The position numbers and the translations under genes are program-made. Shown here piece after piece: positions 18,011 through 27,831 of a stretch of DNA of 47,790 bases. Source of the stretch: Pseudoalteromonas sp. S16_S37 (GTDB lineage: Bacteria > Pseudomonadota > Gammaproteobacteria > Enterobacterales > Alteromonadaceae). The stretch lies in contig NZ_JAAUWV010000035.1 in the NCBI RefSeq assembly GCF_014694405.1, forward strand, positions 1 through 47,790, read 5' to 3'. The notes under the pieces are model-generated. The model was not told the DNA's origin. It did not search any database and was given only the letters and a program-made list of their open reading frames with translations. Position 1 is the stretch's first letter. Each line of letters begins with the position of its first letter.

Positions 18011-19226
18011 ATGACTGACGGTAACTTGCGAAAAATCGCTGCATCCGTGCCATCGCTGGCTCAAGTTCATCTTTATGAGGTAGAAATACCAACCTGAAAT
18101 GATCCGGCTCAGGCCAGTTAAACGCTCGACCATGCACGAGCAATATTTTCTCTTCTCGCAGCAAGTCTAACATCATTTTTTCATCGTTTTTAACATTGAA
18201 CTTAGCCGTATCCACTTTGGCGAAGGCGTATAACGCCCCTTTTGGCTTAACACATGACAAACCATCAATGTTATTTAGGCCTTCATAGGCAATGTTACGT
18301 TGTTCAAAAAGGCGGCCACCAGGTTCTATCAAAGCATCTATTGACTGAACCCCACCAAGTGCCTGTTGAATTGCAAATTGGGCGGGTACATTGGCGCACA
18401 AACGCATAGACGCGAGCATATCTAATCCTGTAGCTAAATCACTCATTGCACTTACTTTGCCACTTAAAATCATCCAGCCCATACGCAAACCTGCTGCTCG
18501 GTATGTTTTTGCCAAACCGTTAAAAGTGATAACCGGTAAGTCGTCACATAAAGCCGCAATCGATGTATGCTCAGCACCATCGTATAAAATCTTTTCGTAG
18601 ATCTCGTCAGACAAAAGTAACAACTGATGCTCACGAGCGATATCAATTAACCCTTGCAGTAATGTTTTATCGTACACTGCACCTGTGGGATTATTTGGAT
18701 TGATTAGTACTAATGCTTTGGTTTTATTGGTTACCTTTTTCTTGATATCTTCTAAATCAGGAAACCAATCTTGTTGTTCATCGCAGCGGTAATGGACCGG
18801 TGTGCCACCTGCAAGTTTTACCGAGGCAGTCCAAAGTGGATAATCTGGCGCCGGAATAAGCACTTCATCGCCATTATTGAGCAATGCTTGCGTGGTCATT
18901 TGAATTAGCTCACTCACACCATTGCCAATATAAACATTGTCTACACTAATATGCGGCAACGATTTTTGTTGGTAATGTTGATAGACCGCGACTCTGGCAG
19001 AATACAAACCTTTTGAGTCACAATAACCCTGAGCTGAATATAAATTACGTATGATGTCGCGGTGCATATCCTCTGGCATATCAAAGCCAAAGGCCGCTGG
19101 ATTACCGATGTTAAGCTTTAATACCTTAAGCCCATCTTCTTCCATTTTTTTTGCTTGAGTTAACACCGGACCACGAATGTCATAGCAAACACCGTGAAGT
19201 TTGTTACTTTTTGTGATTTTTGTCAT
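18009..19226 (-). CDS. alaA: Glutamate-pyruvate aminotransferase AlaA
   Basis: AlaA is a PLP-dependent alanine-forming transaminase. The protein (405 residues from the chosen start) follows E. coli AlaA closely: YDIRGPVL, LKLNIGNPAAFGF, SAQGYCDSKGLYSARVAV, INPNNPTGAVYD, the PLP-lysine block TFNGLAKTYRAAGLRMGWM and LASMRLCANVPAQFAIQ. The frame opens at 19238 (MGGL-M), but the second ATG at 19226 matches the E. coli start and has a GGGGGG purine run before it. No operon partner is evident; a lone Hpt gene lies upstream on the same strand, 79 bp from the 19238 frame start. Confidence 0.95.
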   Translation of the reverse strand: MTKITKSNKLHGVCYDIRGPVLTQAKKMEEDGLKVLKLNIGNPAAFGFDMPEDMHRDIIRNLYSAQGYCDSKGLYSARVAVYQHYQQKSLPHISVDNVYIGNGVSELIQMTTQALLNNGDEVLIPAPDYPLWTASVKLAGGTPVHYRCDEQQDWFPDLEDIKKKVTNKTKALVLINPNNPTGAVYDKTLLQGLIDIAREHQLLLLSDEIYEKILYDGAEHTSIAALCDDLPVITFNGLAKTYRAAGLRMGWMILSGKVSAMSDLATGLDMLASMRLCANVPAQFAIQQALGGVQSIDALIEPGGRLFEQRNIAYEGLNNIDGLSCVKPKGALYAFAKVDTAKFNVKNDEKMMLDLLREEKILLVHGRAFNWPEPDHFRLVFLPHKDELEPAMARMQRFFASYRQS

Positions 19227-19316
19227 TAATCCCCCCATTTCCGCCGCTTAGCATAGCTCAATTAGGCTTATGAAAACTAGAGGGATAAAACAAGATATTG
19301 CGGATATTTATAAAAG

Positions 19317-19661
19317 TTATGAGTTCTTTGAAAGCCATTGTAATAATTGCGACTTTGAGCCAACAACTTGCTCCGTAATGATATCCATATTTTCACTTAC
19401 GGTAGCATCATCCCCTTTAATTAAGCCCTGCTCTATTGCTCTTGCTGTACTACTCAAACTTATAGCACCAAACTGCGCCGCGTTTGACTTTAAGCTATGG
19501 GCATGACGAATAGCTTCTTGTTTGTCTGAATCTAGTGCGAGTTTCAGATCGTTCTCCAACCTTTCAAATTCACTACAGCAAAAAATCAAGGTATCCTCAA
19601 ACTGGTCCCCTAGTAGGGATTGCATACTTTCCAATGCCCCATTATCAATACTTACACTCAT
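19317..19661 (-). CDS. Stand-alone Hpt (histidine phosphotransfer) protein
   Basis: The 114-residue protein is a four-helix Hpt domain with the phospho-acceptor His in RHAHSLKSNAAQFGA, a match to the HSLKSNAA-G signature. Such free-standing modules relay phosphate between a hybrid sensor kinase and a response regulator. No kinase or regulator is encoded in this window, so the partner is unknown. It lies upstream of alaA on the same strand, with a 78-90 bp gap. Confidence 0.88.
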   Translation of the reverse strand: MSVSIDNGALESMQSLLGDQFEDTLIFCCSEFERLENDLKLALDSDKQEAIRHAHSLKSNAAQFGAISLSSTARAIEQGLIKGDDATVSENMDIITEQVVGSKSQLLQWLSKNS

Positions 19662-19776
19662 AAAGTTCCCTTCCTACAGGTTATTGTTACTAATGCTAGA
19701 CAATTCACCTTTGCTTAGCAAAACAATTTGATATTTATGATAACATTTATCACATGATTTAGATTTTGAACAAACA

Positions 19777-20370
19777 ATGAAAAGAAGTTGCTGCCCAAAA
19801 TGCCATTACCCAAACACCACATGTGTTTGCAAATATGTCAGCTCTCCCATAGCAAACAATACCAAAGTTATTGTGTTGCAGCATCCAAGCGAAGTCACAG
19901 TTGCCAAAAATACTGTCAGACTACTCACGCTGCAACTGTCTAATATCGACGTGTTCATCGGCGAAGACGCCGCTGATTTTGAGAGCGCAAGACAACTTAT
20001 CGAAAATAGCGATAGCGCTTTGTTATACCCAAATGAACAAGCTGTGTCGGTTCAACAGCTAAGCTGTCAATCAAAAAAAATTGATACGCTGGTTGTTATT
20101 GATGGCACGTGGAAAAAGGCCCATAAAATTCTGGCTACGAACCCTTGGCTTATGAAGCTTCCCTCAGTGACATTCGCGAAGCTTCCGCATAATCAATATC
20201 GAATTCGCAAGGCTGAGCAAGAGAACAGTTTGTCATCGCTAGAGGCTGTTGCGTTATTTTTAAATGAATATGAGCATAAAGATCAACAACCTCTACTCAA
20301 TTTGTTAAATGGCATGATAGCCGAACAAACTAAGTTCATGCCCGAACACGTTAAAACTAGGTATGAATAA
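19777..20370 (+). CDS. tapT: tRNA-uridine aminocarboxypropyltransferase (TapT/DTW domain)
   Basis: DTW proteins such as E. coli TapT (YfiP) install acp3U47 on tRNA using S-adenosylmethionine. The 197-residue protein has the zinc-type cysteine cluster CPKCHYPNTTCVC at 6-18, HPSEVTVAKNTVRLL, the DGTWKKA form of the DxTW motif, and LPHNQYRIRKAE followed by LSSLEAV. One base overlaps the next gene's ATG at 20370 (TAATGG), implying coupling. Confidence 0.9.
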   Translation: MKRSCCPKCHYPNTTCVCKYVSSPIANNTKVIVLQHPSEVTVAKNTVRLLTLQLSNIDVFIGEDAADFESARQLIENSDSALLYPNEQAVSVQQLSCQSKKIDTLVVIDGTWKKAHKILATNPWLMKLPSVTFAKLPHNQYRIRKAEQENSLSSLEAVALFLNEYEHKDQQPLLNLLNGMIAEQTKFMPEHVKTRYE

Positions 20371-21164
20371 TGGCGCATATCCCGCGAATAACCTTCGGTT
20401 TTAAACGACAAGGCCCTGAATATCGCTTTGGAGATCAGACAGATTTCCAAGAAATTAAGCTCACCTTCGGTTTCAAAACCATTACTATTGGCAGTTGGGT
20501 CACGCCACACGAGCAACGTCTCGGTGCAAATTTAGTCTATGACGCACTGGCGGATCTTGCACAAATACTTCAAGTGCCACCATTTGTAATCGGCTTAAAA
20601 GGCACATTAAACTTTGCGCTTGGCACTGGTGGCCAGCTCGGCGTGCAAGCGCACTATGATGCGTCAGCAAGAACCTTAGCACTGGCAAAAAATGCCGGTG
20701 CAGGAGCGCTTGCACACGAATGGTGGCATGCGTTTGACCACTACATTTGTAAGCATCTTTTTGCGCACTCTAGGCCACTGTCATTTGCATCAAGCCTGTG
20801 GCTACAACACCCCCTAAGCAACCACCACCCACTCAATTTACAACTTACACAATTTTTTAAAACGATTCTTTTATCTAGCGATGGAGATAAACCAAGTCAA
20901 TTCTTTGAGCACGCTAAACAACTTGATAACCAATATGGGCTGCTTTATTTCAGTCGTCCTCAAGAATTAAGTGCCCGTGCTTTTGAAACGTGCATTGCTT
21001 ACAATACCTCAATAAGCAATGAATATTTAGTAAGTGGTGTAAAAAACAGCGAACTACAACAGCAAGGTGGATTCCCTGATTTAGCTCAAACCGCCATTCT
21101 CTCGGATATCATCTTTAACTATTTTAAAGCGTTAGGTACAGCTTTACATCATCGCTCTGACTGA
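20370..21164 (+). CDS. CLCA_X family protein (LPD1-like, HExxH-containing)
   Basis: The 264-residue protein matches the CLCA_X family. It has ITFGFKRQGPEYRFGDQ, TFGFKTITIGSWVTPHEQ, NLVYDALADLAQILQVP, FVIGLKGTLNFALGTGGQ and LAKNAGAGALAHEWWHAFDHY. The last contains an HEWWH zinc-protease-like motif. The same order of motifs is seen in LPD1 domains of large polyvalent phage/plasmid proteins, so this is probably a stand-alone chromosomal version. Its activity is unknown. It starts within the tapT stop and converges with an EAL gene, with a 41-bp overlap of the two 3' ends. Confidence 0.8.
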   Translation: MAHIPRITFGFKRQGPEYRFGDQTDFQEIKLTFGFKTITIGSWVTPHEQRLGANLVYDALADLAQILQVPPFVIGLKGTLNFALGTGGQLGVQAHYDASARTLALAKNAGAGALAHEWWHAFDHYICKHLFAHSRPLSFASSLWLQHPLSNHHPLNLQLTQFFKTILLSSDGDKPSQFFEHAKQLDNQYGLLYFSRPQELSARAFETCIAYNTSISNEYLVSGVKNSELQQQGGFPDLAQTAILSDIIFNYFKALGTALHHRSD

Positions 21165-23598
21165 CTTTGTATAGCCATTGCAAATACTCATCAAATGACA
21201 GTGATTTTGCAATAAAATAACCTTGTCCATAATCGCATCCATAGTGTTGCAAACGAGTATAACTTTCAACACTTTCAATACCTTCAGCAACCACTTTCAA
21301 ACCCAGACTATGCGCCATATCCGACATAGCTTTGGCGATTGTTTGATTGCTTTTTGAGGTTTCAATATCCATAATGAACTGTTTATCTATTTTTAACTCG
21401 TCAAACCCTAAGCGACTTAGATAAGCCAACGATGAGTAGCCGGTACCAAAGTCGTCTATCGCGAGCTTCACACCAACGCTTCGGTAATCGTCCAGTACAT
21501 TTTTCAGATTGTTTTCGTTGGCGATAGTTACCGATTCGGTTATCTCGATTACTATTTGTGACGGGTTCAAATTAAGCTCATTGACCAGCGTGATCAAGTG
21601 CACCAAGAGCTCTTTTTTCGCCAAGTCTTTGCCCGACATATTTAAAGATAGAACGTGCCCTGGGTACTGTTCAACCAGTTGTTTTTGATAGTTAAGACCT
21701 TTTTCAAGCACTAGCTCAGTCAATGCATGAATAAGTCCCGATGATTCTGCAATAGGAATAAACTCATCTGGCGGTATTTGCCCAAGCTTTGGATGAAACC
21801 AGCGTAATAACCCCTCGGCACCAAACACTTTACCGGTGGCTAGATTTACCTGAGGCTGCAGATACAAACTAAATTCGTCATTATCAATCGCATCTTTTAT
21901 CGCTGAAGATATTCTCATTCTTCGCTCAGAAATCACCGAGTTAGCAAGGTCAAATATTTGCCAACGGTCGCTATGTTCTGATTTTGTAGATAGCGCCAAC
22001 ATCGCTCTTTGTATTAAGCCCTCTGCGGTTTTAGCATGTATTGGGGAATGAGCAACGCCTACTTCTATTTCATCCACAAGACGGGTACCTTTGTACTCTA
22101 TCCCATCCTCAAATACGCCGGATAAAATGCAAACATATTGCTCTATTTGGCTCAAAGACAGTTTCCCAAGCAAGGTTATGCCAAAAGTGGTGTCATCCAA
22201 ACGAAATATCTCGGTTTTGGTTGCCTTTGTATCACTGAGTGTGACTGTACCATAGGTATCCAACTGCAAATATAGCTTACTGATCAATTCATTTAGATGT
22301 TTGTTAGCCTGCTCAATCCCTATGTTCAAACGTATAGAGCGGATAACCAATGGCCTGAAGAGCAGTAAAGTATGATGTGTATTACCATGCGCTAGACGCT
22401 GTAAATATTGGTTCAAAGCAAAACGATTCGATAGTCCTGTGTCAGGGTCATGCAAACTGTAAAAAACAATGCGTTCTTTGTGTTTTTTATCATTAATAAA
22501 AACATGAAACATCAGAAGTAAAATATGTGTCGCAATTGCCAGTTTACTTATTTCTAGCATTTGCGCATTAGCAATAATGCCTAATTGCATACTGATCCAT
22601 ACAAAGCCCAGTGCTAACATCGGCAGCCAAGCAGCGGCCATCAACCAGATATCGTCTCTAGATTCCTCTCTCATACGATAGTAAATTGTTATCAACGTAG
22701 CACTTGTTACTAAGCAAGCCAGCGCTTGAAATTGATTTGATAAGGAAGCTTGTATACCAAAAGAGATCACCGCAACAGCCACAAGAGACCCTGTTATGGC
22801 CCAAATAGTATAAGAAAGTGTTTTTTTATCTCTCATATACGAAAAATATGATAGGTGGTAGGCCAAACACATCGCACAAGCCAATATCAGCCAACTACCA
22901 TTAAATGACGCAATAGCCTTACCGACTTCCATAGGCAAATAAAAGTAAATACTGCCGTTATTAACACTGCATTGAATTGTAAAAAAACTAATATAGACAC
23001 CGAGTAACGCTAAGTGCTTACCCTTGGTCAGTACAGCCATTAAAGCTAAAGACAACGCAACAAAATGCAATAAACCTAGCTCTATACCATACCAAAACAG
23101 CATTGATTGACTGTGTTTTTTAAAATCCAGCTCAGACATAATGTGGTAATCAAATTTAACTGTATAAGGTGCGCGTAAATGAATATAAACTTGAGTATTA
23201 GGCTCTGCGTTTTGATATGTGATGTGTGGAGCGATACTTTGCAGCCGAGTTAATGCTGAGTTGTCCTTAGGAATACTGACTTTTTTTTCTACAAACCCTT
23301 GCTTTACAAGGTAAAACTCAAGCAGACTATTGATTGGTTTCTCTAAGTATATAACTTGAGCAGAGTTTGATGCTGCAAACAAAGAAACATCAACCTTTAG
23401 CCAAGTTGACACCAGTTTAGGCGCAGCAGCATGCGGCTCTTGCAAAGGTGTGAAATCGCTTTGAATTTTAATAATGTCGTCAATTGTTTTCAGATTGCTA
23501 ACATCAAGATAGCTGGATGTAGACGAAGCCAATGAAAAGCAGCTCATTACCATTGTCAGACAGAGCACAATACCCTGAATGGCTTTGCAGATACCCAT
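21124..23598 (-). CDS. Membrane cyclic-di-GMP phosphodiesterase: 7TMR-DISM, degenerate GGDEF and EAL domains
   Basis: From the chosen start the protein has 824 residues. A signal peptide is followed by an extracellular 7TMR-DISM-type sensor domain (to about residue 165), seven or so membrane segments (about 170-370), a GGDEF-like domain and an EAL domain (last 250 residues). The GGDEF motif position reads RLDDTTFGI, so diguanylate cyclase activity is unlikely. The EAL domain has EGLLRW in place of EALLRW but keeps NMSG, EITES, DDFGTGYSS, LKIDK, AEGIE and GQGY, so c-di-GMP hydrolysis is plausible. The ATG at 23598 follows a perfect AAAGGAG; the frame opens eight codons earlier. dcd lies upstream on the same strand, separated by a likely terminator. 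Confidence 0.9.
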   Translation of the reverse strand: MGICKAIQGIVLCLTMVMSCFSLASSTSSYLDVSNLKTIDDIIKIQSDFTPLQEPHAAAPKLVSTWLKVDVSLFAASNSAQVIYLEKPINSLLEFYLVKQGFVEKKVSIPKDNSALTRLQSIAPHITYQNAEPNTQVYIHLRAPYTVKFDYHIMSELDFKKHSQSMLFWYGIELGLLHFVALSLALMAVLTKGKHLALLGVYISFFTIQCSVNNGSIYFYLPMEVGKAIASFNGSWLILACAMCLAYHLSYFSYMRDKKTLSYTIWAITGSLVAVAVISFGIQASLSNQFQALACLVTSATLITIYYRMREESRDDIWLMAAAWLPMLALGFVWISMQLGIIANAQMLEISKLAIATHILLLMFHVFINDKKHKERIVFYSLHDPDTGLSNRFALNQYLQRLAHGNTHHTLLLFRPLVIRSIRLNIGIEQANKHLNELISKLYLQLDTYGTVTLSDTKATKTEIFRLDDTTFGITLLGKLSLSQIEQYVCILSGVFEDGIEYKGTRLVDEIEVGVAHSPIHAKTAEGLIQRAMLALSTKSEHSDRWQIFDLANSVISERRMRISSAIKDAIDNDEFSLYLQPQVNLATGKVFGAEGLLRWFHPKLGQIPPDEFIPIAESSGLIHALTELVLEKGLNYQKQLVEQYPGHVLSLNMSGKDLAKKELLVHLITLVNELNLNPSQIVIEITESVTIANENNLKNVLDDYRSVGVKLAIDDFGTGYSSLAYLSRLGFDELKIDKQFIMDIETSKSNQTIAKAMSDMAHSLGLKVVAEGIESVESYTRLQHYGCDYGQGYFIAKSLSFDEYLQWLYKVSQSDDVKLYLTL

Positions 23599-23691
23599 CT
23601 TAACTCCTTTAACTTTCATCACGTATTTTACACACGACTTATAATTAGTATGGAAGCTTTGCGAGTTATTGCTAATTGTTTAGTTAAAAAT

Positions 23692-23725
23692 GGTGGCGAT
23701 TAACCTTACAGTCAATTACACCACC
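23692..23725 (-). terminator. Terminator-like hairpin after dcd
   Basis: On the minus strand GGTGGTG pairs (one G-U) with CGCCACC across about 20 bases and is followed by ATTTTT. It lies 16 bp past the dcd stop and upstream of the EAL gene start. Confidence 0.5.
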
Positions 23726-23740
23726 TGTTCACTTGAGATG

Positions 23741-24334
23741 TTAATCGTTGTTATTATCAGCACTTATACGGCTGGCAACCGCACTATTCTGGCCTTTATA
23801 TTTTGCGTCTTTGCGAATGTTGTAAGGATTTTCCGCTGGGCTAGTCATCGTTTCAAAGCTCAATGCCCCAATTTTCATCTTTGGCCTTAAGGCTAAAGGC
23901 AGTTTACCCGAGTTATAAAACTCAAGCACAATATTACCTGACCAGCCTGGATCGATACGGTGTGCGGTAACATGTACCATTAACCCAAGACGAGCTAACG
24001 ATGAACGACCATCTAGCCAGCCAACTAAGTCTGCAGGTAGAGTGACTGATTCATAGGTAATAGCAAGCGCAAGCTGACCGGGGTGAAGAAAGAATGCTTG
24101 GCCATCTTCCAGCACTATTTCGTCACTCATTATAGATTCCATGGCAGCATTTATTTGATCTTTAGGACCACTTAAATCCACGTATGGCGCACCGTGATCT
24201 TGAAATACTCTGAATTTATTACCTAATCTCAAGTCTACAGTGATACCCGAAATCATCTCATCGCTGGGTGCAGGCTCTATAAGTATCTTTTTTTCTTCGA
24301 TTGCTTGTTTTATATGTTTATCTGACAGTCTCAT
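23741..24334 (-). CDS. dcd: dCTP deaminase
   Basis: Dcd deaminates dCTP to dUTP, the main route to dTTP precursors in proteobacteria. The 197-residue protein matches E. coli Dcd over its length: [65 protein letters not shown] with the catalytic segment, [20 protein letters not shown] and the C-terminal GAVASRI-like lid. It begins three bases past the mrp stop, so mrp-dcd is an operon. Confidence 0.97.
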   Translation of the reverse strand: MRLSDKHIKQAIEEKKILIEPAPSDEMISGITVDLRLGNKFRVFQDHGAPYVDLSGPKDQINAAMESIMSDEIVLEDGQAFFLHPGQLALAITYESVTLPADLVGWLDGRSSLARLGLMVHVTAHRIDPGWSGNIVLEFYNSGKLPLALRPKMKIGALSFETMTSPAENPYNIRKDAKYKGQNSAVASRISADNNND

Positions 24335-24337
24335 TAA

Positions 24338-25411
24338 TCAGTCATCCGTTATGACAATATCGACAGTTGACGTCGACAGTGCTTGGTAATACAGCATACT
24401 GCTTAAAAGTTGAGCACATGCTATGTAATGTTCAAAAATACCCGTATCATGAGCCAACATTGTTTGTTTATGCTCCGATGCTTCTCTAATTTTTGCGTTA
24501 AGAGGTATTTCAGCTAATAGTGGCACGCCATGTCGCTGTGCTAATTGCTCAGCGCCGCGCGTCCCGAAGACATGACTTTTTTCACCACAATGTGTGCAGA
24601 TGAAGTGGCTCATGTTCTCAACTACCCCTAACACAGGCAAATTCACTTTGTTAAACATTGCAATGCCTTTTTGCGCATCTAACAAAGCAAGATCTTGCGG
24701 AGTCGTTACGATCAGAGCACCACTTGCAGGTACTTTTTGCGTCATCGTCAGCTGAATATCGCCAGTTCCGGGCGGCATATCCACGATTAAATAGTCAATC
24801 TCTCCCCACTGCGTTTCGTTAAGTAATTGGCTAAGTGCTTGAGAGGCCATTGGCCCACGCCACACAGTCGCATCTTCTGGGGAGACTAAAAATCCGATTG
24901 ATTGTACCTTAATCTCGTCTTTGATTATTGGGTTAAGTGTTTTGTTATCGTGTGTTGTTGGTTTTTCGCCAAGTACAGAGAATAACGAAGGGATAGACGG
25001 TCCATAAATATCTGCGTCAAGGACGCCAACCTTTGCACCTTGGGCTTGCAAAGCTCGCGCAATGTGAACCGCGGTTGTTGATTTTCCTACTCCACCTTTA
25101 CCTGAAGCGACCAGCACAATGTGTTTGATTTCTTTGTATTGGTACTGCTTTGGCAAGATGCAAGTCATTGTTACATCAAACCGTTTATCAAGTCTTTTAG
25201 ATAACGTATCACTTAGTAAAGATGCCATGCCATTCGAGGCAAATGGCAGTTGCAGTGACACTTCTATCGGACTTTTTTGCACGTCTATGTTGGTTATCCA
25301 ATCAGCATTAATACCTAAAGGAAATACACCGTTTTTAAACGCCGCCAATTCACTGATGATCTGTTGTTCTAATGGATTGTCTTTTTTAAAAAGTTTATTG
25401 AGACCAAACAT
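24338..25411 (-). CDS. mrp: Iron-sulfur cluster carrier ATPase Mrp/ApbC
   Basis: Mrp is a P-loop NTPase that carries or inserts Fe-S clusters. The N-terminal MIP18-like domain (about 1-90) is followed by the deviant Walker A VASGKGGVGKSTTAVHIA, LDADIYGPSIPSLF, VWRGPMASQAL, the Walker B-like YLIVDMPPGTGDIQL and the cluster-binding pair CTHCG. The open frame reaches 25462, but family proteins begin near MFGLNKLFKK; the ATG at 25411 has only a weak AGAGT, so the start is uncertain. It is divergent from metG as in E. coli and coupled to dcd. Confidence 0.94.
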   Translation of the reverse strand: MFGLNKLFKKDNPLEQQIISELAAFKNGVFPLGINADWITNIDVQKSPIEVSLQLPFASNGMASLLSDTLSKRLDKRFDVTMTCILPKQYQYKEIKHIVLVASGKGGVGKSTTAVHIARALQAQGAKVGVLDADIYGPSIPSLFSVLGEKPTTHDNKTLNPIIKDEIKVQSIGFLVSPEDATVWRGPMASQALSQLLNETQWGEIDYLIVDMPPGTGDIQLTMTQKVPASGALIVTTPQDLALLDAQKGIAMFNKVNLPVLGVVENMSHFICTHCGEKSHVFGTRGAEQLAQRHGVPLLAEIPLNAKIREASEHKQTMLAHDTGIFEHYIACAQLLSSMLYYQALSTSTVDIVITDD

Positions 25412-25581
25412 AGAAATAAAACGTACTCTAGTGATGAAAAAGACTTCGGAATTATGTAACATTCAACCCATTAAAACCAGTCTATTGATGCTTTACATCC
25501 AGAGTAAATGGAAAGTGTAAGCTTAAACTAAGCGCTTTGGTTGATAATTAATCACAGCCACGCGACAATTTTGGAAAAGTT

Positions 25582-27609
25582 ATGACGAAGAGAAAAATTC
25601 TCATCACGAGTGCATTGCCTTATGCAAATGGACCAACACATCTTGGTCACATGTTAGAGTACATTCAAACCGACATCTGGTCTCGCTTTCAAAAATTGCG
25701 TGGTCACGAGACATATTATGTTTGTGCTGATGATGCTCACGGCACACCCATTATGCTCAACGCCCAAAAACAAGGGATCACGCCAGAAGAGATGGTTAAA
25801 AATGTGAGCATTGAACGCCAACGCGACTTTGCTGACTTTAACATCGAATTTGATAACTACCACAGTACACACAGTGAAGAAAACCGTGAACTAAGTGCGC
25901 TTATTTACAAACGTTTAGATGCCAAAGGCCACATTAAAAAACGTACTATTTCACAACTTTTCGACCCTGAAAAAAATATCTTTTTACCAGATCGTTTTGT
26001 TACTGGTACTTGTCCTACGTGCGACGCACCAGACCAAAACGGCGATAGTTGTGATGCCTGTGGTGCCACTTACAGCCCTACTGAGCTAAAAGCCCCACGT
26101 TCAGTGATGTCTGGTGCAACCCCTGTTTTAAAAGACTCAGAGCACTTCTTCTTCGATTTACCTGCATTTGAAAACATGCTTAAAGAGTGGCTACACTCAG
26201 GGTCATTGCAAGCTGAAATGGCCAATAAATTGGAAGAATGGTTCGCTGATGGTTTACAACAATGGGATATCAGCCGCGACGCGCCATACTTCGGCTTTGA
26301 GATCCCAGATGCGCCAGGCAAGTATTTTTACGTTTGGTTAGATGCGCCGATTGGCTACATGGCAAGCTTTAAAAATCTATGCGACAAAAAAGGCTTAGAT
26401 TTTGATGCGTTTTGGGGTGAGGACTCTGATGCCGAGCTTTACCACTTTATCGGTAAAGACATTATTTATTTCCACAGCCTGTTTTGGCCAGCAATGCTTG
26501 ATGGCGCGCAGTTCCGCAAGCCGACCAACGTATACGCGCACGGCTTTGTTACAGTAAATGGCGCAAAAATGTCTAAATCTAAAGGGACATTTATTAAAGC
26601 CCGTACATATCTTGATCACTTAGACCCTGAGTTCTTACGTTATTACTTTGCCGCGAAACTCAACAGTGGTATTACGGATCTGGATTTGAATTTAGAAGAC
26701 TTTGCGCAACGCGTAAACTCAGACCTTGTAGGTAAAGTTGTTAATATCGCTTCGCGCTGTGCTGGGTTTATCAGCAAACAGTTTGACGGCAAAATGAGTG
26801 AAAACATTCTAGAACCTGAGCTAATGGCGCAATTTAAGAATGCATCAGATACCATCGCTCAATATTATGAACAACGAGAATACAGCAGAGCGATTCGCGA
26901 AATAATGGCGCTTGCCGACAAGGCAAATCAGTTTATTGATGCACAAGCGCCATGGGTGCTTATCAAAGATGAGCAAACGCAGGCACAAGCACATGACGTG
27001 TGCTCTGCGGGTCTTAATATGTTCAAAATATTAATGACTTACTTGAAACCAGTGTTACCTGGTATGGCTGCCAACGTTGAGCAGTTCTTAAATACGCAAC
27101 TCACTTGGGAAAGTGCGCAAGAATTGCTAACTGGTCATTCTATCAATAAGTTTAAAGCGCTTATGCAACGCGTTGACATGGATAAAGTAACGCAAATGCT
27201 AGAAGAGTCTAAAGAGAGCTTAGAGGCAAGCAATAAGCCAAAGCTAGACCCAAATAGTCCACTTGCAAAAGAGCCAATCAGCGAAGAAATTGAGTTTAAT
27301 GACTTTGCTAAAGTTGACTTACGCGTAGCAAAAATAGCCAAAGCAGAGCATGTGGAAGGGGCAGAAAAGCTACTTAAACTGACTTTAGATTTAGGCGGAG
27401 AGACGCGCCAAGTGTTTGCTGGCATAAAGTCGGCTTATGCGCCAGAAGATATTGAAGGCAAATTAACAGTGATGGTTGCTAACTTAAAACCTCGTAAGAT
27501 GCGCTTTGGTATGTCAGAAGGTATGGTTTTAGCCGCAGGACCTGGCGGTAAAGAAATTTACATTCTAAACCCTGATGAAGGCTCAGAGCCAGGCATGCGA
27601 GTCATGTAA
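25582..27609 (+). CDS. metG: Methionyl-tRNA synthetase
   Basis: MetG charges tRNA-Met with methionine. The 675-residue class-I enzyme shows the HIGH-like THLGHM, zinc cysteines in CPTCDAP and CDACGATY (about 146-161), KMSKSKG for the second catalytic signature, and a C-terminal tRNA-binding (EMAP-like) domain from about residue 575, beginning [15 protein letters not shown] and ending [14 protein letters not shown]. Length and domain order equal E. coli MetG (677), the dimeric form. It is divergent from mrp, with a terminator after it. Confidence 0.98.
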   Translation: MTKRKILITSALPYANGPTHLGHMLEYIQTDIWSRFQKLRGHETYYVCADDAHGTPIMLNAQKQGITPEEMVKNVSIERQRDFADFNIEFDNYHSTHSEENRELSALIYKRLDAKGHIKKRTISQLFDPEKNIFLPDRFVTGTCPTCDAPDQNGDSCDACGATYSPTELKAPRSVMSGATPVLKDSEHFFFDLPAFENMLKEWLHSGSLQAEMANKLEEWFADGLQQWDISRDAPYFGFEIPDAPGKYFYVWLDAPIGYMASFKNLCDKKGLDFDAFWGEDSDAELYHFIGKDIIYFHSLFWPAMLDGAQFRKPTNVYAHGFVTVNGAKMSKSKGTFIKARTYLDHLDPEFLRYYFAAKLNSGITDLDLNLEDFAQRVNSDLVGKVVNIASRCAGFISKQFDGKMSENILEPELMAQFKNASDTIAQYYEQREYSRAIREIMALADKANQFIDAQAPWVLIKDEQTQAQAHDVCSAGLNMFKILMTYLKPVLPGMAANVEQFLNTQLTWESAQELLTGHSINKFKALMQRVDMDKVTQMLEESKESLEASNKPKLDPNSPLAKEPISEEIEFNDFAKVDLRVAKIAKAEHVEGAEKLLKLTLDLGGETRQVFAGIKSAYAPEDIEGKLTVMVANLKPRKMRFGMSEGMVLAAGPGGKEIYILNPDEGSEPGMRVM

Positions 27610-27633
27610 CACCCTTTCATTATTAAATTTTAG

Positions 27634-27656
27634 AAGGCCCGTTAAGGGCCTTTTTC
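27634..27656 (+). terminator. Rho-independent terminator of metG
   Basis: The stem AAGGCCC/GGGCCTT with a GTTAA loop is followed by TTTTT. Confidence 0.9.
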
Positions 27657-27831
27657 ATATCCGCCTGCTTAAATTTGCCTTAAATATTACAAAACTCGGC
27701 ATTATGTAATGCTTTGTTACAACTTAGGAACCTAAATAAACAACTAGACATATCTTATCGTTTATTATCCTTGCTATCGGTATCAATTTATAACTGATAC
27801 CTACAACATCAACAGTTGGAAGGAAGATAAC

